A stretch of DNA of 64,000 nucleotides from Paenibacillus sp. FSL R5-0623 (GCF_037974265.1 NZ_CP150233.1:5022001-5086000), one strand, 5' to 3'; counted from the stretch's first letter, positions 1 through 9,102 are shown. Numbers and translations are program-made. Notes: generated from the letters alone by a model not told the origin.

Positions 1-1
1 C

Positions 2-403
2 TTACAAATTGCCGATGACTTCGATCCCGTCGGCCAATTGCAGATGGTTTCTCACCCAAGCTATGAACTGATTCAAAAAATTCCGTAATTCAGGCTCTGC
101 AACCACCTGTTGATCCAGCGCTGACAAAATCTCCGCCCATACATCCTTCATAATGGGATTCTCCCAACAGGGATCTAGAGCCTTCATCTCTTCTCCAGTT
201 CGTGGGTCAATTAAGGGAAATGCCCGATCCAATGCAGGACGAATGTAGTCAAAGTCTTCATTATATATGAATAGCATGTCTTCCATCTCTACTTCAACCG
301 ATTCTTGTATGTATAAAGGGGATAAAACAAAACCCACATTTCGCTGTGGACCTTGATACTGATACATGAGCGCAGGAATTGTTCTCTTTGATTTTTTAGC
401 CAT
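2..403 (-). CDS. Hypothetical acidic protein
   Basis: A 133-residue protein of a family I do not recognise. The ATG at 403 was chosen because AGGAGG lies seven bases before it; an in-frame TTG at 427 has no such site. The N-terminus is basic (KKSKR), the rest is acidic with many aromatics, and no signal peptide or membrane helix is visible. It is the last visible member of a leftward run whose neighbour is a SUKH protein, so it may share that context. This is inference from position only. The stop codon lies at the window edge, so anything downstream is unseen. Confidence 0.7.
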   Translation of the reverse strand: MAKKSKRTIPALMYQYQGPQRNVGFVLSPLYIQESVEVEMEDMLFIYNEDFDYIRPALDRAFPLIDPRTGEEMKALDPCWENPIMKDVWAEILSALDQQVVAEPELRNFLNQFIAWVRNHLQLADGIEVIGNL

Positions 404-476
404 ATATGCTCCTCCTGTTTCAGGCAAACCTCTTACCGATCAGAGCCATATTCCCAGCCCATATGTACAACCTCCT

Positions 477-1124
477 TCAGACTTCGTTCGCTTCAGAATT
501 TTGCTTTTGTTCATGCATTTGATGAATCGAACGATCCAACCACAACTCATACCAGTCCAGAAAATGCAGTTGATTCGTATTGCCCCAATACTGATCAGGA
601 TAGATTCCATTGCGGTTGGCCCGGTCATCAACCCAGACCTCTGCGTAGGAGGCTCCCTTAACAATCAGATTCATGGATATGCCACAACCAAAATCACTGA
701 TGCGCAGCATGCCTGCTGACCATTTTGGATCAAAATATTCATGTTCCAGCGCTTCCCATTCCTCTTCTTCCTTGCTGTCATCGAACCAGTCATAGTTCCA
801 GTTCCATGCTTCCGTGAATTGGAAAGGGTCCGAGACCGCGTTCAGCTCATCGTCATAACCAAGCACAGCGTATATGCCGTCATCCGGGTTTTCCAGACCA
901 TAATAAGGCCCTGCACCACCCGTTCCCATATGAAGAAGCCATACCTTATAGTCCTCCGGCAACTCAATTCGCCATTTCTGTTCAAATTGAGCAATATCCT
1001 TCTGCGTCCACACAGACCCCATTTCATATTCATGGTTCTCTGCGCCAAACAGGTCCAGATCCGGGTCCAGGCTTCGAAGAGTGATTAACTTTTCACGCAT
1101 ACGCTCAAGTTGTACATTGTACAT
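477..1124 (-). CDS. SMI1/KNR4 (SUKH) family protein
   Basis: A 215-residue cytoplasmic protein with the SUKH core in its first half: a helix 'IAQFEQKW' followed by 'LPEDYKVWLLHMGTGGAGP', the family's signature of an acidic helix, a small hydrophobic turn and Gly-rich loop. In bacteria SUKH proteins usually act as immunity proteins against secreted polymorphic toxins, or as general protein-interaction modules. No toxin is visible here. The ATG is preceded by GGGAGAG at normal spacing. It sits in a leftward run with 28-73 bp gaps between genes, which suggests co-transcription with the unrecognised genes on either side. Confidence 0.85.
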   Translation of the reverse strand: MYNVQLERMREKLITLRSLDPDLDLFGAENHEYEMGSVWTQKDIAQFEQKWRIELPEDYKVWLLHMGTGGAGPYYGLENPDDGIYAVLGYDDELNAVSDPFQFTEAWNWNYDWFDDSKEEEEWEALEHEYFDPKWSAGMLRISDFGCGISMNLIVKGASYAEVWVDDRANRNGIYPDQYWGNTNQLHFLDWYELWLDRSIHQMHEQKQNSEANEV

Positions 1125-1152
1125 GGCTTACTCTCCCACCTTTGCTACTGTA

Positions 1153-1833
1153 TTACGTTTGTTCCACGGCGTACCCGCGTTGCTGTAACTCATCCAGTAC
1201 TGCTGCCACATCTCGATCAGGACACAACTGCTTAATCAGTCTGGCGGTCACCGGTTTTTCTTCATATACTTCAGCTACGGCTTCCAACGGCAGATCCGGC
1301 AAGTCATAGTACCCTTTGGCCCAATCAACGTAATCTACCGAGTTCTTCTCCAAATATCCCAGCAAAAATTCTGCGCCACCTCTGGCGTCCGCTTTGTCTT
1401 CCTCGGTCATCGCCATCTGAATCCAATTACCAACCTTCCATGGCAAGTCGTTCCCTTCCTGCCATAGGCAAAAGGTCACATCCTCCAGATCCAATGTTTC
1501 CTCCTGATCTCGCAGAACAACCATTAACGTCTCCGGCACTTCATCGTACATGCCCGGATAGATTTCTCCGTCCTCACGAGCATGTGGGCTCAAGGGTGAC
1601 TCATGATCGAATCCTTTGATCAACGTGCCCGAATCCGTAAACAAGACATGCAGATGATCACCTGCGCCGTTATTGATGCTTCCCCATGCCACACCTGGCT
1701 GAAGTTTATCTTCATAATGATGTACGCGTAACCATTCTTCCTCCGAAAAGATGATATCCAAAGCAGCGAGTATTCTCATCCGTTTACGTAGGGCATCTGC
1801 ATTCATCATCGTTGTCTCGTTCCAATCCTGCAT
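1153..1833 (-). CDS. Hypothetical acidic protein in SUKH gene run
   Basis: A 226-residue acidic cytoplasmic protein; I do not recognise the family. AGGAGG six bases before the ATG supports the start. It has no signal sequence or transmembrane segment. The N-terminal part is helical, the middle is rich in Trp, Asp and Glu, and the C-terminal ~45 residues look like a small helical domain ('AAVLDELQQRGYAVEQT'). It is 28 bp upstream of the SUKH gene and 28 bp downstream of the next small gene, so co-transcription is likely. A role as another immunity-type protein is a guess from context. Confidence 0.7.
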   Translation of the reverse strand: MQDWNETTMMNADALRKRMRILAALDIIFSEEEWLRVHHYEDKLQPGVAWGSINNGAGDHLHVLFTDSGTLIKGFDHESPLSPHAREDGEIYPGMYDEVPETLMVVLRDQEETLDLEDVTFCLWQEGNDLPWKVGNWIQMAMTEEDKADARGGAEFLLGYLEKNSVDYVDWAKGYYDLPDLPLEAVAEVYEEKPVTARLIKQLCPDRDVAAVLDELQQRGYAVEQT

Positions 1834-1861
1834 ATGAATCCCTCCTGTTTGTATATGTACA

Positions 1862-2329
1862 CTATATCCGGATTAATTCATCCAGCGTATTATTTCCCTG
1901 AACACTTGGTGTCATGACAATGGTGATCCAACTGGCTTCTCTGGAGACGATACACGCATAATTTCCCGGCTTTAACTGAAACAGAACCCCTTCACACGTC
2001 TCATCCGGCTCCAATTCACCGCCAGTGACATCATCCGCCGCTCCCAGATAGACGTGCCCAGACGGAACTTGCAGATGATACACCTTTTCCCGTTCCGCTG
2101 CGTGATCTGGATCTGAATCCTCCTCTACATCCTCCAGGCTCCATTCCACCTCATACACTCCATCCGCACCCAGATTCAGGAACAGACAATGACCTGCATT
2201 CACTTCAGCCAGCTCATCCACTGGAATGGACCACCAGTCCGAAGTATCCTCGGCACGATGTTTTAACGCTGCTAGATCATAAAGGCACAATGTTGCCGTA
2301 TCTGTAACCATTTGAAATGTTCCTCTCAT
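1862..2329 (-). CDS. Hypothetical small protein (DUF6386-like)
   Basis: A protein of about 155 residues beginning MRGTFQMVTDTATLCLYDL. From memory this resembles the DUF6386 group, in which 'TDTATLxxYDLxxLKHR' is conserved; I cannot check that. No biochemical function is known to me. The ATG at 2329 is used; a GTG at 2335 is equally in frame and is closer in spacing to the AGAAGGG purine run, so the start is uncertain by two codons. It is the first gene of the leftward four-gene run that includes a SUKH protein. Confidence 0.65.
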   Translation of the reverse strand: MRGTFQMVTDTATLCLYDLAALKHRAEDTSDWWSIPVDELAEVNAGHCLFLNLGADGVYEVEWSLEDVEEDSDPDHAAEREKVYHLQVPSGHVYLGAADDVTGGELEPDETCEGVLFQLKPGNYACIVSREASWITIVMTPSVQGNNTLDELIRI

Positions 2330-2517
2330 ATTCACCCGTCCCTTCTGTCTGATCCAGGTCTGACCTCAGAAATATATTCCATCATTATATCAAGCCTGAT
2401 ACACGTGTAAAAGGAACCCATGAACCATCTCTGCTTGCGCAACTCTTCATTTCTCGCTCCAAATGGTCGATATAAGCATAACTGACTTTTTTTGAACCTG
2501 ATGGAGGAAGCCAAGCC

Positions 2518-2895
2518 ATGTCAATTAACAATAGAAAAGAACCCTTTCGCTACACATTGAAGGAACCAATCCACTTTGAGATCTATATTCTCAGCATCAA
2601 CGGGGTTAACGCACCAGCCAAACCCATTCAGGCCGAACTCTGTGATATCAGTCGATCCGGCTGTCAGCTGTCATTTCCGCTGTCCCTTCCTGTAGAGAAT
2701 AACGATATTCGGATTGGAATGAATATGCTGCTCTTTGAAGACCCTCTATATATGGAAGGCACTCTCCGCTGGGGTCAAGAAAAAAATACCTCATGGCATT
2801 ATGGTGTTCAACTCGAAATGCAGGATGGGAACCAGGACCGTCTCTCTAGAGAGATGCGAATGCTTGCAGGACAAGGCAAAATTATTGTGAAATAG
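2518..2895 (+). CDS. PilZ domain protein
   Basis: A 125-residue single-domain protein with a PilZ-like fold: N-terminal basic residues (RKEPFR) where the c-di-GMP-binding Arg motif would lie, then 'DISRSGCQLSF', which matches the D/NxSxxG element that completes the binding site, and a closing 'HYGVQLEM' strand. PilZ proteins sense cyclic di-GMP and alter motility, secretion or envelope behaviour. The spacing of the two Arg residues (RxxxxR) is not the textbook RxxxR, so ligand binding is probable rather than sure. The gene stands alone between oppositely oriented neighbours. GGAGG lies upstream of the ATG. Confidence 0.75.
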   Translation: MSINNRKEPFRYTLKEPIHFEIYILSINGVNAPAKPIQAELCDISRSGCQLSFPLSLPVENNDIRIGMNMLLFEDPLYMEGTLRWGQEKNTSWHYGVQLEMQDGNQDRLSREMRMLAGQGKIIVK

Positions 2896-2933
2896 TTAGA
2901 TGCCATATAGCCTGATAACAAAAAAACAAAAAA

Positions 2934-2956
2934 ACAGCCCAATTAAATTGGACTGT
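2934..2956 (-). terminator. Intrinsic terminator after the permease gene
   Basis: An inverted repeat (acag-c-ccaatt / aattgg-a-ctgt) followed on the minus strand by two T-runs (the A-tracts at 2920-2933). It fits termination of the leftward permease transcript. Confidence 0.7.
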
Positions 2957-2972
2957 CGCAAGATGAAACTCT

Positions 2973-4316
2973 TTATGCCGCTTTACTTACTGTCGCTGGT
3001 TGTTCCATTTTGGACCAGTTCACGGTTTTTTCAAGAACCAGTGAGACCAATACCCCAATGACGAGACCATTGCTTATGATCGGAATGAGATACATGGGCA
3101 AGGTTTGAAAGGCCTCAGCAGGAATATTCATGACTGCAACTCCCGTGAGGACCGGCAGCGCTACACGATAGATCGTTTTAGAATTAAACGTTGTACCTTC
3201 AAGCGTTCTTAGTGCCGTGCCGAACATCTGAAGATAAGCCACGAACAAAACCGCACTGCCAACGCTTGGTGGTATTTGTGCAAAAAATGCTGTCACTGAA
3301 GGTGTAAGACCTATCATACATAACATCCCCGCTCCAATTATCAAGGCAGCACGACGCAGGATGCGAGTACTCTCCAAGAATCCGATCGATGATGCAAATA
3401 AACCAAAGGGCAGCACACCTACACAGGCTGACAACATCGTGAACAGACCCGTTAGCGCATAGGAATGCCTATACTGACGGCTTGTTGTTTCTGTCCGGTA
3501 TAGTTTCTCAACTGTGCTTAATGTGGTGATCGAATTCGTCATGTTCACCAACCCCACGAAAAATGCAGTAATGACAATACCCGGTTCCCATCTGGGTGCT
3601 CCCCACGGAAACAGTTCGAGACCTGCCGGGGCCTGATTAGGCTGTCCGCTATGCTGTCCAGGAAACAATAGACTATAAGCGATCCAGCCTGCCACAATCC
3701 CAATCAGGATCGCGTAGTTCCCCAGTTTCCCCCTACCCTTTAATTGAATCCATGCCACCAAAAACGCAATGACAACGGACAATGCGGCAACAGGCAGATC
3801 GAAACGACCAAACTCCGTATATCCAATCATACCTTTGAAAAAATTCATGGTTAATTGAATCGTCATTAGAAACAACATGGCACTCTTCACCATAGGTGTG
3901 AACAGCTTTTGCAGCACTTGCGCTGCTCCCAGCCAACCCAGAATCACCATCGTTAGTCCCGCTAACAGAAAACCTGCAGCCAGTCCACCGCCAATACGCT
4001 CCAGACTCATACCGGCCGATGAAGCAGATACCGTCAAACTTAGCGTTAATCCCCACCATAACCCTGACGGACCATCCATAATCGCATATCGATGACCAAA
4101 TACGGCTTGAAGAATACACACTGCTCCGGTAAGGATAAATGCGTGCTGCATGGAGGCAGCGATGGCATCCGGAGACAGATGAAAATTATGTCCAATGGAT
4201 AGCGGAACAACAACGGTATTGGTAAACAGGAAGAAAAACCACTGTATACCTGCCAAAATCAGTGAAGATACGTCCTTCATATTCTTTTGTGTAAAATGCT
4301 CTTGATGTCTGTTCAT
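2973..4316 (-). CDS. NCS2-type uracil/xanthine permease
   Basis: A polytopic inner-membrane protein of 447 residues with about twelve hydrophobic segments and the features of the nucleobase:cation symporter-2 family: an early 'QWFFFLFTNTVVVPLSIG' helix, 'DGPSGLWWGLTL' in the first repeat and an 'ALRTLEG' loop late in the protein. It probably imports a purine or pyrimidine base, and most resembles the YwdJ-like branch of Bacillus; substrate is not readable from sequence. The ATG at 4316 was preferred over an upstream GTG at 4337, which lacks a ribosome site. It is single, with its own terminator, and no purine or pyrimidine genes adjoin. Confidence 0.85.
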   Translation of the reverse strand: MNRHQEHFTQKNMKDVSSLILAGIQWFFFLFTNTVVVPLSIGHNFHLSPDAIAASMQHAFILTGAVCILQAVFGHRYAIMDGPSGLWWGLTLSLTVSASSAGMSLERIGGGLAAGFLLAGLTMVILGWLGAAQVLQKLFTPMVKSAMLFLMTIQLTMNFFKGMIGYTEFGRFDLPVAALSVVIAFLVAWIQLKGRGKLGNYAILIGIVAGWIAYSLLFPGQHSGQPNQAPAGLELFPWGAPRWEPGIVITAFFVGLVNMTNSITTLSTVEKLYRTETTSRQYRHSYALTGLFTMLSACVGVLPFGLFASSIGFLESTRILRRAALIIGAGMLCMIGLTPSVTAFFAQIPPSVGSAVLFVAYLQMFGTALRTLEGTTFNSKTIYRVALPVLTGVAVMNIPAEAFQTLPMYLIPIISNGLVIGVLVSLVLEKTVNWSKMEQPATVSKAA

Positions 4317-4366
4317 TCGTTCGGAATATCCTTTCACTGTTCTGTATTATAAATGTATAAGTCTCT

Positions 4367-4954
4367 TCAGACTTGGGTTAATAGTCGTTCCATCTCGGCA
4401 TACCGATGCCGGCTCGCATGTGCAAGCGGTGTAATCCCCTCCCGATCCGCAATCTTTGGATCTGCTCCATATTGCAAAAGCAAGGCAACGATCTGCTGGT
4501 GACGCGGTCCGCCATCTCCCAAAATGACCGCTTCCAGCAAGGCTGTCCACCCTAGGTTGTTGATATGGTTCACATCCACATCACTGCGTGTCAGTAGAAG
4601 CTTCACAATGTCCACATGGCCCCGATCTGCTGCTGGGATAAGGGCTGTGCCGCCAAAACGATTCGTTAACCTCGTATCCGCACCAGCTGTAATCGCCAAT
4701 TCGACCATGTCATACATACCCTCAGCACTCGCATATAACAGCAGGTTGTCCAATCGTGCATCCCGAAGATTAATGTCGGCTCCGGCATCCACTAACATCC
4801 TTGCCGTGTCTATCTTGTTACCGTGCACCGCAGCCAGCAGAGGTGTTCGCCCCAATGCATCCCGTTCATTCAACCGGCTTCCCTGTTGTGTGATAAATCG
4901 AATGACCTCATCGTTATGGCCCGCTTGCGCAGCATCATGTATTGTTCTAACCAC
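4367..4954 (-). CDS. Ankyrin repeat protein
   Basis: A 195-residue protein built almost wholly of about five ankyrin repeats, recognisable by recurrent 'G.TPLL.A...G....ARMLVDAGADIN' patterns. It has no signal peptide, membrane helix or catalytic domain, so it should act as a cytoplasmic protein-binding scaffold. The start is a GTG at 4954 with GGAGG about ten bases upstream. It is only 51 bp upstream of the permease gene and in the same direction, so co-expression is possible. It is divergent from the LysR regulator at 5139, which makes it a candidate target of that regulator. Confidence 0.85.
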   Translation of the reverse strand: MVRTIHDAAQAGHNDEVIRFITQQGSRLNERDALGRTPLLAAVHGNKIDTARMLVDAGADINLRDARLDNLLLYASAEGMYDMVELAITAGADTRLTNRFGGTALIPAADRGHVDIVKLLLTRSDVDVNHINNLGWTALLEAVILGDGGPRHQQIVALLLQYGADPKIADREGITPLAHASRHRYAEMERLLTQV

Positions 4955-5138
4955 GTTGTTTTATCCTCCAATTCAAGGTCTTTCTCATGTAGTAATATTC
5001 ATATAGAAACCAAACTCTGTTAGTCAGGTATGCAAATCTAATGTATGGTAACATAAGATCGTAGTATATTAAAAATACATGTTTTGTTGGCTTTCCATAC
5101 GAATTACATATACATTGCAGGCGAAGGAGTACAACCAA

Positions 5139-6041
5139 TTGGATATCAAACAATGTCGCTATTTCATTGCCATTGCTGAGGAAAAACAGATTACAGCCGC
5201 TGCCCGAAGACTTCACATGGCTCAGCCACCCTTAAGCCAGCAGCTTAAGTTAATGGAGGAGGAGCTTGGCGTAATGTTGTTTGAACGCAAAGGGCGCATG
5301 ATGGAACTAACGCAGGCGGGTCGCAGCTTCTATGATTATGCGGTCACCTTGACCAAATATATGGAGGAAGCTGTAATGGAGATGCAAAGTTTCCGTCACG
5401 GCATACGGGGCAAACTCACCATCGGCATCAATACCATATCGGATCGCCTGATCCCGCAAGCACTGCAACAGTTTCGCACCACCCATCCACAGGTTACCTA
5501 TAAAATTCAGCAAAATGAGTCTGCACAATTATGCCGCCTGCTGGAAGATGGCAAAGTTGAACTCGCCTGTGTACGCATGCCCGTCCAGACAGAACGCTAT
5601 GAGGTGCTGCACCTGCCACAGGAGCGACTCTTCTATATTTCTTCAACACCGCTTGATAGTCCGACAGAGATGGGACCAGGAGCGGAGATGGGGACTTATT
5701 TTGAGCAGCTTACAGGTATCCCTCTACTGCTGCCAAGCACAGAAGGACTCGGTATGTTCGAGCTAATTTTGGACAAGTTCCGGGAGCATCAGGTTACCCC
5801 CTCCATCATGGGTGAGTGCTCAGACATTAATATGTTGCTGGAACTGGTCCGACTCGGCTTCGCCAGTTCCATCGTGCCTCACACGGTACTACAGCTATAT
5901 CACGAGCACCCATTCCACGTATATCGCATCCAGGATCAGCATTCCACGGTTGGCTCGGCGCTGGTCTGGCTGCAGAACCGTTATCTGTCCAAGCCTGCAC
6001 AACACTTTGTGCAACTGGTCCAGGGTATGCTTCCCGTGTAA
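5139..6041 (+). CDS. LysR family transcriptional regulator
   Basis: A 300-residue LysR-type regulator: N-terminal winged helix-turn-helix (residues ~5-60, 'TAAARRLHMAQPPLSQQL' and 'GVMLFERKGR'), a linker helix, and a periplasmic-binding-like effector domain. The start chosen is the TTG at 5139, because AAGGAG lies nine bases before it and 'LDIKQCRYF' aligns with the usual 'M(E/D)xxQLRYF' opening; an upstream ATG at 5079 has no site. It is divergently placed from the ankyrin gene. The inducer is unknown. A bidirectional terminator follows. Confidence 0.9.
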   Translation: MDIKQCRYFIAIAEEKQITAAARRLHMAQPPLSQQLKLMEEELGVMLFERKGRMMELTQAGRSFYDYAVTLTKYMEEAVMEMQSFRHGIRGKLTIGINTISDRLIPQALQQFRTTHPQVTYKIQQNESAQLCRLLEDGKVELACVRMPVQTERYEVLHLPQERLFYISSTPLDSPTEMGPGAEMGTYFEQLTGIPLLLPSTEGLGMFELILDKFREHQVTPSIMGECSDINMLLELVRLGFASSIVPHTVLQLYHEHPFHVYRIQDQHSTVGSALVWLQNRYLSKPAQHFVQLVQGMLPV

Positions 6042-6053
6042 AAGGCTATATGC

Positions 6054-6103
6054 AAAAAAAACAGCAGCTTTACCGGATTACATTCCGGTGAAGCTGCTGT
6101 TTC
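6054..6103. terminator. Bidirectional terminator
   Basis: A long GC-rich hairpin (aaacagcagctt.accgg / ccggt.aagctgctgttt) flanked by an A-run on the left and a short T-run on the right. It serves both the rightward LysR gene and the leftward bglP transcript. Confidence 0.8.
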
Positions 6104-6113
6104 ATTTCTATGG

Positions 6114-8018
6114 TTAAGCTTTAGCTGTGAACAACAAGTCTTTTTCTTTGATCGTAGTGCGACCAGCAGACTCAATCGACTCATACTGGTGCATGTTTGT
6201 AATAATAACTGGTGTAATCGTTGTATAACCAGCTTTTTCGATCTGTTCCCGGTCGAACTCCATCAGTACATCACCTACGGCAACCTTCACACCTGCTTGA
6301 ACTTTAGGCGAGAAGAATTGGCCTTTCAACTTCACGGTATCAATCCCGATATGAATCAACATCTCTGCGCCTGTATCACTTACCAAACCAATGGCATGTC
6401 CGCTCTTCGATAACGAGAACACAGTACCGTTAATTGGAGAAACCACACGTCCTTCAGATGGTTGAATCGCAAATCCTTTACCCATAATCTCTTCAGAGAA
6501 CGCAGGGTCTGGCACTTCGCTCAGCGGTTTAACTTCACCTGTGATTGGGCTGAAGATTTGCTCATCTTGTGCTTTTGCTTCTTCAGTTACAACAGCAGAA
6601 GTTGTTGCTGCTGGTGTTGCCGGCTCAGCTGCTGGTGCTGGCTCTGTTGCACTTTCTTCTTGGAATCCAAGAATGTACGTCAGTACTGCTGCAGCTACGA
6701 TAGCAATCAAACCACCAGCCAGAGCATAGAGCAGTGTGCTAATTGCTGGACTGATAAATGCTGCCACACTCGGCAGACCTGCAAGTCCTGTAATAACGTA
6801 CGATTTAACATTGAAGATACCCATGAATCCACCAGCAATCGCTCCCCCGATAAGGGCTGCAATAAACGGTTTTTTGAACTTCATGTTGATACCATACATC
6901 GCTGGTTCCGTAATCCCCATGATAGCCGTAAGACCTGTGGAATATGCAAGGGATTTGGTTTTGCCATTTCTCGATCTGAGACCTACACCAAATGCTGCAC
7001 CACCTTGTGCCAAGTTAGCTGCAAACATCAGTGGAATAATAAAGTCGTAACCCAGTGTTGTCATCGAACCAACTACGATTGGCAGCAATGCATAGTGCAT
7101 ACCTGTAATGATTAGCAGTGACATCGTACCACCAATCAGAATACTTGCGAAGATGGACATGTTATCGAACAACCATGAAATACCACCGGACAAACCATTA
7201 CCAAGAACCGTACCCAATGGACCTACTGTCATCAATGTCAGTGGAACCATAATCAACAAGGTAACCGTTGGAACAACCAAGAGTTTAAGTGAAGCATGTG
7301 TTACACGATCAACGGCTTTCTCTACATAAGAAGCAATCCAAACTGCTAGAACAATCGGAATAACTGTAGAAGAATACGTTGCCGCTATGACTGTAATCCC
7401 CATAAATGATGAGTTGTGACCATCCGCCAGTAGTGCTGTAATGGTCGGATGCATAATCCCTGCTGCGAGCGCTGCGGCAATATACATATTGCTACCCAGT
7501 TTACGGGCAGCACTGATTGCCAGAATGATCGGCAGGAAGTAGAATGCACCGTCACCAATCGCCGACAAAATGATATAGGTTGAACTAGTGTCGGACAACC
7601 ACCCAAGTGCGACAAAGATGGCCACGATACCCTTGATCATACCTGCACCCGTAATTGCAGGCAGAATTGGTGTAAACATACCTGAAATAAAGTCGAACAG
7701 CGCACTTATTGGATTTCTCTTTTTCTTTTCTCCAGTTGAAGCACCTGATGATGCATTATCTGTAGTTGGTGATTTGGACATGTTGCCAACAAGTGCGTTA
7801 TACACGACAGGCACATCGTTACCGATGATAACCTGGAACTGTCCACCGTTTTCCATCACGCCCATAACGCCTGGTGTATTTTTTAGCGTCGCTTTGTCCG
7901 CTTTTTGGTTGTCATTCAGGTTAAATCTGAGTCTTGTCATACAGTGTGTGACTTGATCGATATTCTCTTCGCCACCAACAAGCTTTAAAATATCCTTGGA
8001 CAATTGTTGTTTATCCAT
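6114..8018 (-). CDS. bglP: PTS beta-glucoside transporter, EIIBCA
   Basis: A 634-residue beta-glucoside-specific phosphotransferase permease with all three domains. The EIIB domain is N-terminal, with the phospho-accepting Cys in 'THCMTRLRF' (~residue 27). The central EIIC membrane domain spans ~105-460. An Ala/Pro/Thr-rich linker leads to a C-terminal EIIA domain with its active-site His in 'MLIHIGIDTVKLKG'. It imports and phosphorylates aryl-beta-glucosides or cellobiose-like sugars for the two GH1 phospho-glucosidases upstream. AAAGGAG precedes the ATG. Expression is gated by a LicT-type RAT and terminator directly upstream (8052-8141). Confidence 0.95.
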   Translation of the reverse strand: MDKQQLSKDILKLVGGEENIDQVTHCMTRLRFNLNDNQKADKATLKNTPGVMGVMENGGQFQVIIGNDVPVVYNALVGNMSKSPTTDNASSGASTGEKKKRNPISALFDFISGMFTPILPAITGAGMIKGIVAIFVALGWLSDTSSTYIILSAIGDGAFYFLPIILAISAARKLGSNMYIAAALAAGIMHPTITALLADGHNSSFMGITVIAATYSSTVIPIVLAVWIASYVEKAVDRVTHASLKLLVVPTVTLLIMVPLTLMTVGPLGTVLGNGLSGGISWLFDNMSIFASILIGGTMSLLIITGMHYALLPIVVGSMTTLGYDFIIPLMFAANLAQGGAAFGVGLRSRNGKTKSLAYSTGLTAIMGITEPAMYGINMKFKKPFIAALIGGAIAGGFMGIFNVKSYVITGLAGLPSVAAFISPAISTLLYALAGGLIAIVAAAVLTYILGFQEESATEPAPAAEPATPAATTSAVVTEEAKAQDEQIFSPITGEVKPLSEVPDPAFSEEIMGKGFAIQPSEGRVVSPINGTVFSLSKSGHAIGLVSDTGAEMLIHIGIDTVKLKGQFFSPKVQAGVKVAVGDVLMEFDREQIEKAGYTTITPVIITNMHQYESIESAGRTTIKEKDLLFTAKA

Positions 8019-8051
8019 TGTGTTTTGCTCCTTTTATGTGTAATGAAGGTT

Positions 8052-8119
8052 AAAAAAAAACCTAAACACTGAATAATGACAAAGCAGAAAAGCTTATCAT
8101 TATTCAACGTTTAGGTTTT
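8052..8119 (-). terminator. LicT-controlled terminator before bglP
   Basis: A 20-bp near-perfect stem (8060-8079 with 8097-8116) followed on the minus strand by nine T residues. It shares bases 8110-8119 with the RAT, so LicT binding to the RAT should prevent hairpin formation. Confidence 0.85.
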
Positions 8120-8141
8120 GCCTTTTTAGCAGTAACAATCC
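8110..8141 (-). promoter_or_regulatory. Ribonucleic antiterminator (RAT) for bglP
   Basis: On the minus strand it begins GGATTGTTACTGC and ends GGCAAAACCTAAA, the conserved halves of the LicT/SacY-class RAT hairpin. It overlaps the 5' arm of the terminator, which is the standard antitermination arrangement. Confidence 0.9.
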
Positions 8142-8146
8142 CAATT

Positions 8147-8998
8147 TTATTCAATTGTTTGTTCATTTCTGACAACTCGTTCAATATGAATGGTCAGATA
8201 GAGTATTTCTTCCTTGGACAACACCCGATTATAGATCTTACGCGTATAGTCACTGATCCTTACTGCACATGCATGTGCTTCAGGATACTGCTTGCTCACC
8301 AAGTCATGAAGCGGGTTATCTTCTTCTTTATCTTCAATCGCTGTTCCTTGCAACACACGTTGGGCAAAGAACTTCAGATGAGTTAAAAACCGATAATAAC
8401 TCAATGAATCTTCATCAAGTTCAATCACAAAGCTACGTCTTACGATGTTAAGTATGTCCTTAACAATGTTCGTAATACTGATCGTTTCCCTCATCTCACC
8501 GTTCATCTGGGCATTAACCAGATGCATTGCAATGAATGCGCATTCGTCTTCGGGTAACAGGACACCTAACGTTTCCTCAATAATCTGTAGCGCCTTGAGT
8601 CCAATGGCATATTCCTTTCGGTACATGCGCTTGATCTCCCAGAACAATGCGTTACGGATCTGCAATCCTTGACGATGTCGATCAATGGCAAAATGAATAT
8701 GATCCGTCAGTGAAATGTAGATGCTCTCATGCAGCTTCTCACCTAACACCGTCTCGGCATAACGGATAATCTCATCCGAGCATTCGACATATTCAACCGG
8801 GATATCAGACAGAAGTGTTTTAAGTTTCTGTGATACTTCCTTACTTTCAAGCGAGAATATTTTTTCGACGAGACTTTCGTCAATCGATTCACCAGTATGC
8901 TTTTTGAAGGCAATTCCACGTCCCATAACGACCAGTTCGTTTCCTCCCGGATCAATTACGGTAACTACGTTGTTGTTCAGCACCTTCTCAATTTTCAT
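8147..8998 (-). CDS. licT: BglG-family transcriptional antiterminator LicT
   Basis: A 283-residue RNA-binding antiterminator. The N-terminal co-antiterminator domain (~1-55, 'VLNNNVVTVID...GRGIAFKK') binds the RAT hairpin. Two PTS regulation domains follow, with conserved His residues in 'SLTDHIHFAIDRHRQG' and 'AMHLVNAQMNG' for PRD1 and 'FLTHLKFFAQR' and 'TIHIERV' for PRD2. Phosphorylation by BglP and HPr sets its activity. AAGGTGATG precedes the ATG. Its own mRNA also carries a RAT upstream, implying positive autoregulation. All four genes of this locus carry matching RAT sequences. Confidence 0.95.
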   Translation of the reverse strand: MKIEKVLNNNVVTVIDPGGNELVVMGRGIAFKKHTGESIDESLVEKIFSLESKEVSQKLKTLLSDIPVEYVECSDEIIRYAETVLGEKLHESIYISLTDHIHFAIDRHRQGLQIRNALFWEIKRMYRKEYAIGLKALQIIEETLGVLLPEDECAFIAMHLVNAQMNGEMRETISITNIVKDILNIVRRSFVIELDEDSLSYYRFLTHLKFFAQRVLQGTAIEDKEEDNPLHDLVSKQYPEAHACAVRISDYTRKIYNRVLSKEEILYLTIHIERVVRNEQTIE

Positions 8999-9030
8999 TT
9001 CTTCACATCACCTTGCACCGTCAAAGTAGT

Positions 9031-9083
9031 AAAAGGCAAAACCAAAGCAGGTCACGAAATATGCCCCGCTTCTGGTTTTGCCT
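9031..9083 (-). terminator. LicT-controlled terminator before licT
   Basis: The arms aggcaaaaccaaagcagg (9034-9051) and 9064-9083 pair, followed on the minus strand by a short TTTT. The 3' part of the RAT is one arm of this hairpin. Confidence 0.75.
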
Positions 9084-9102
9084 GATTGAACAGTAACAAT
9101 CC
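9071..9102 (-). promoter_or_regulatory. RAT for licT
   Basis: The minus strand reads GGATTGTTACTG followed by a variable loop and GGCAAAACC, the same conserved halves as the bglP RAT. It lies 22 bases after the -10 box of the licT promoter, near the predicted 5' end of the mRNA. Confidence 0.85.

Noticed and set aside
433..462. 9-codon frame MGWEYGSDR with a strong Shine-Dalgarno
   Set aside because: Too short to defend as a gene; mentioned only as a possible deletion trace.
2332..2514. Leftward 60-codon frame upstream of the DUF6386-like gene
   Set aside because: No ribosome site or domain; more likely promoter region for the leftward gene run.
6462..7115. Rightward 217-codon frame over bglP
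   Set aside because: Cys-rich shadow of the EIIC domain; not a gene.
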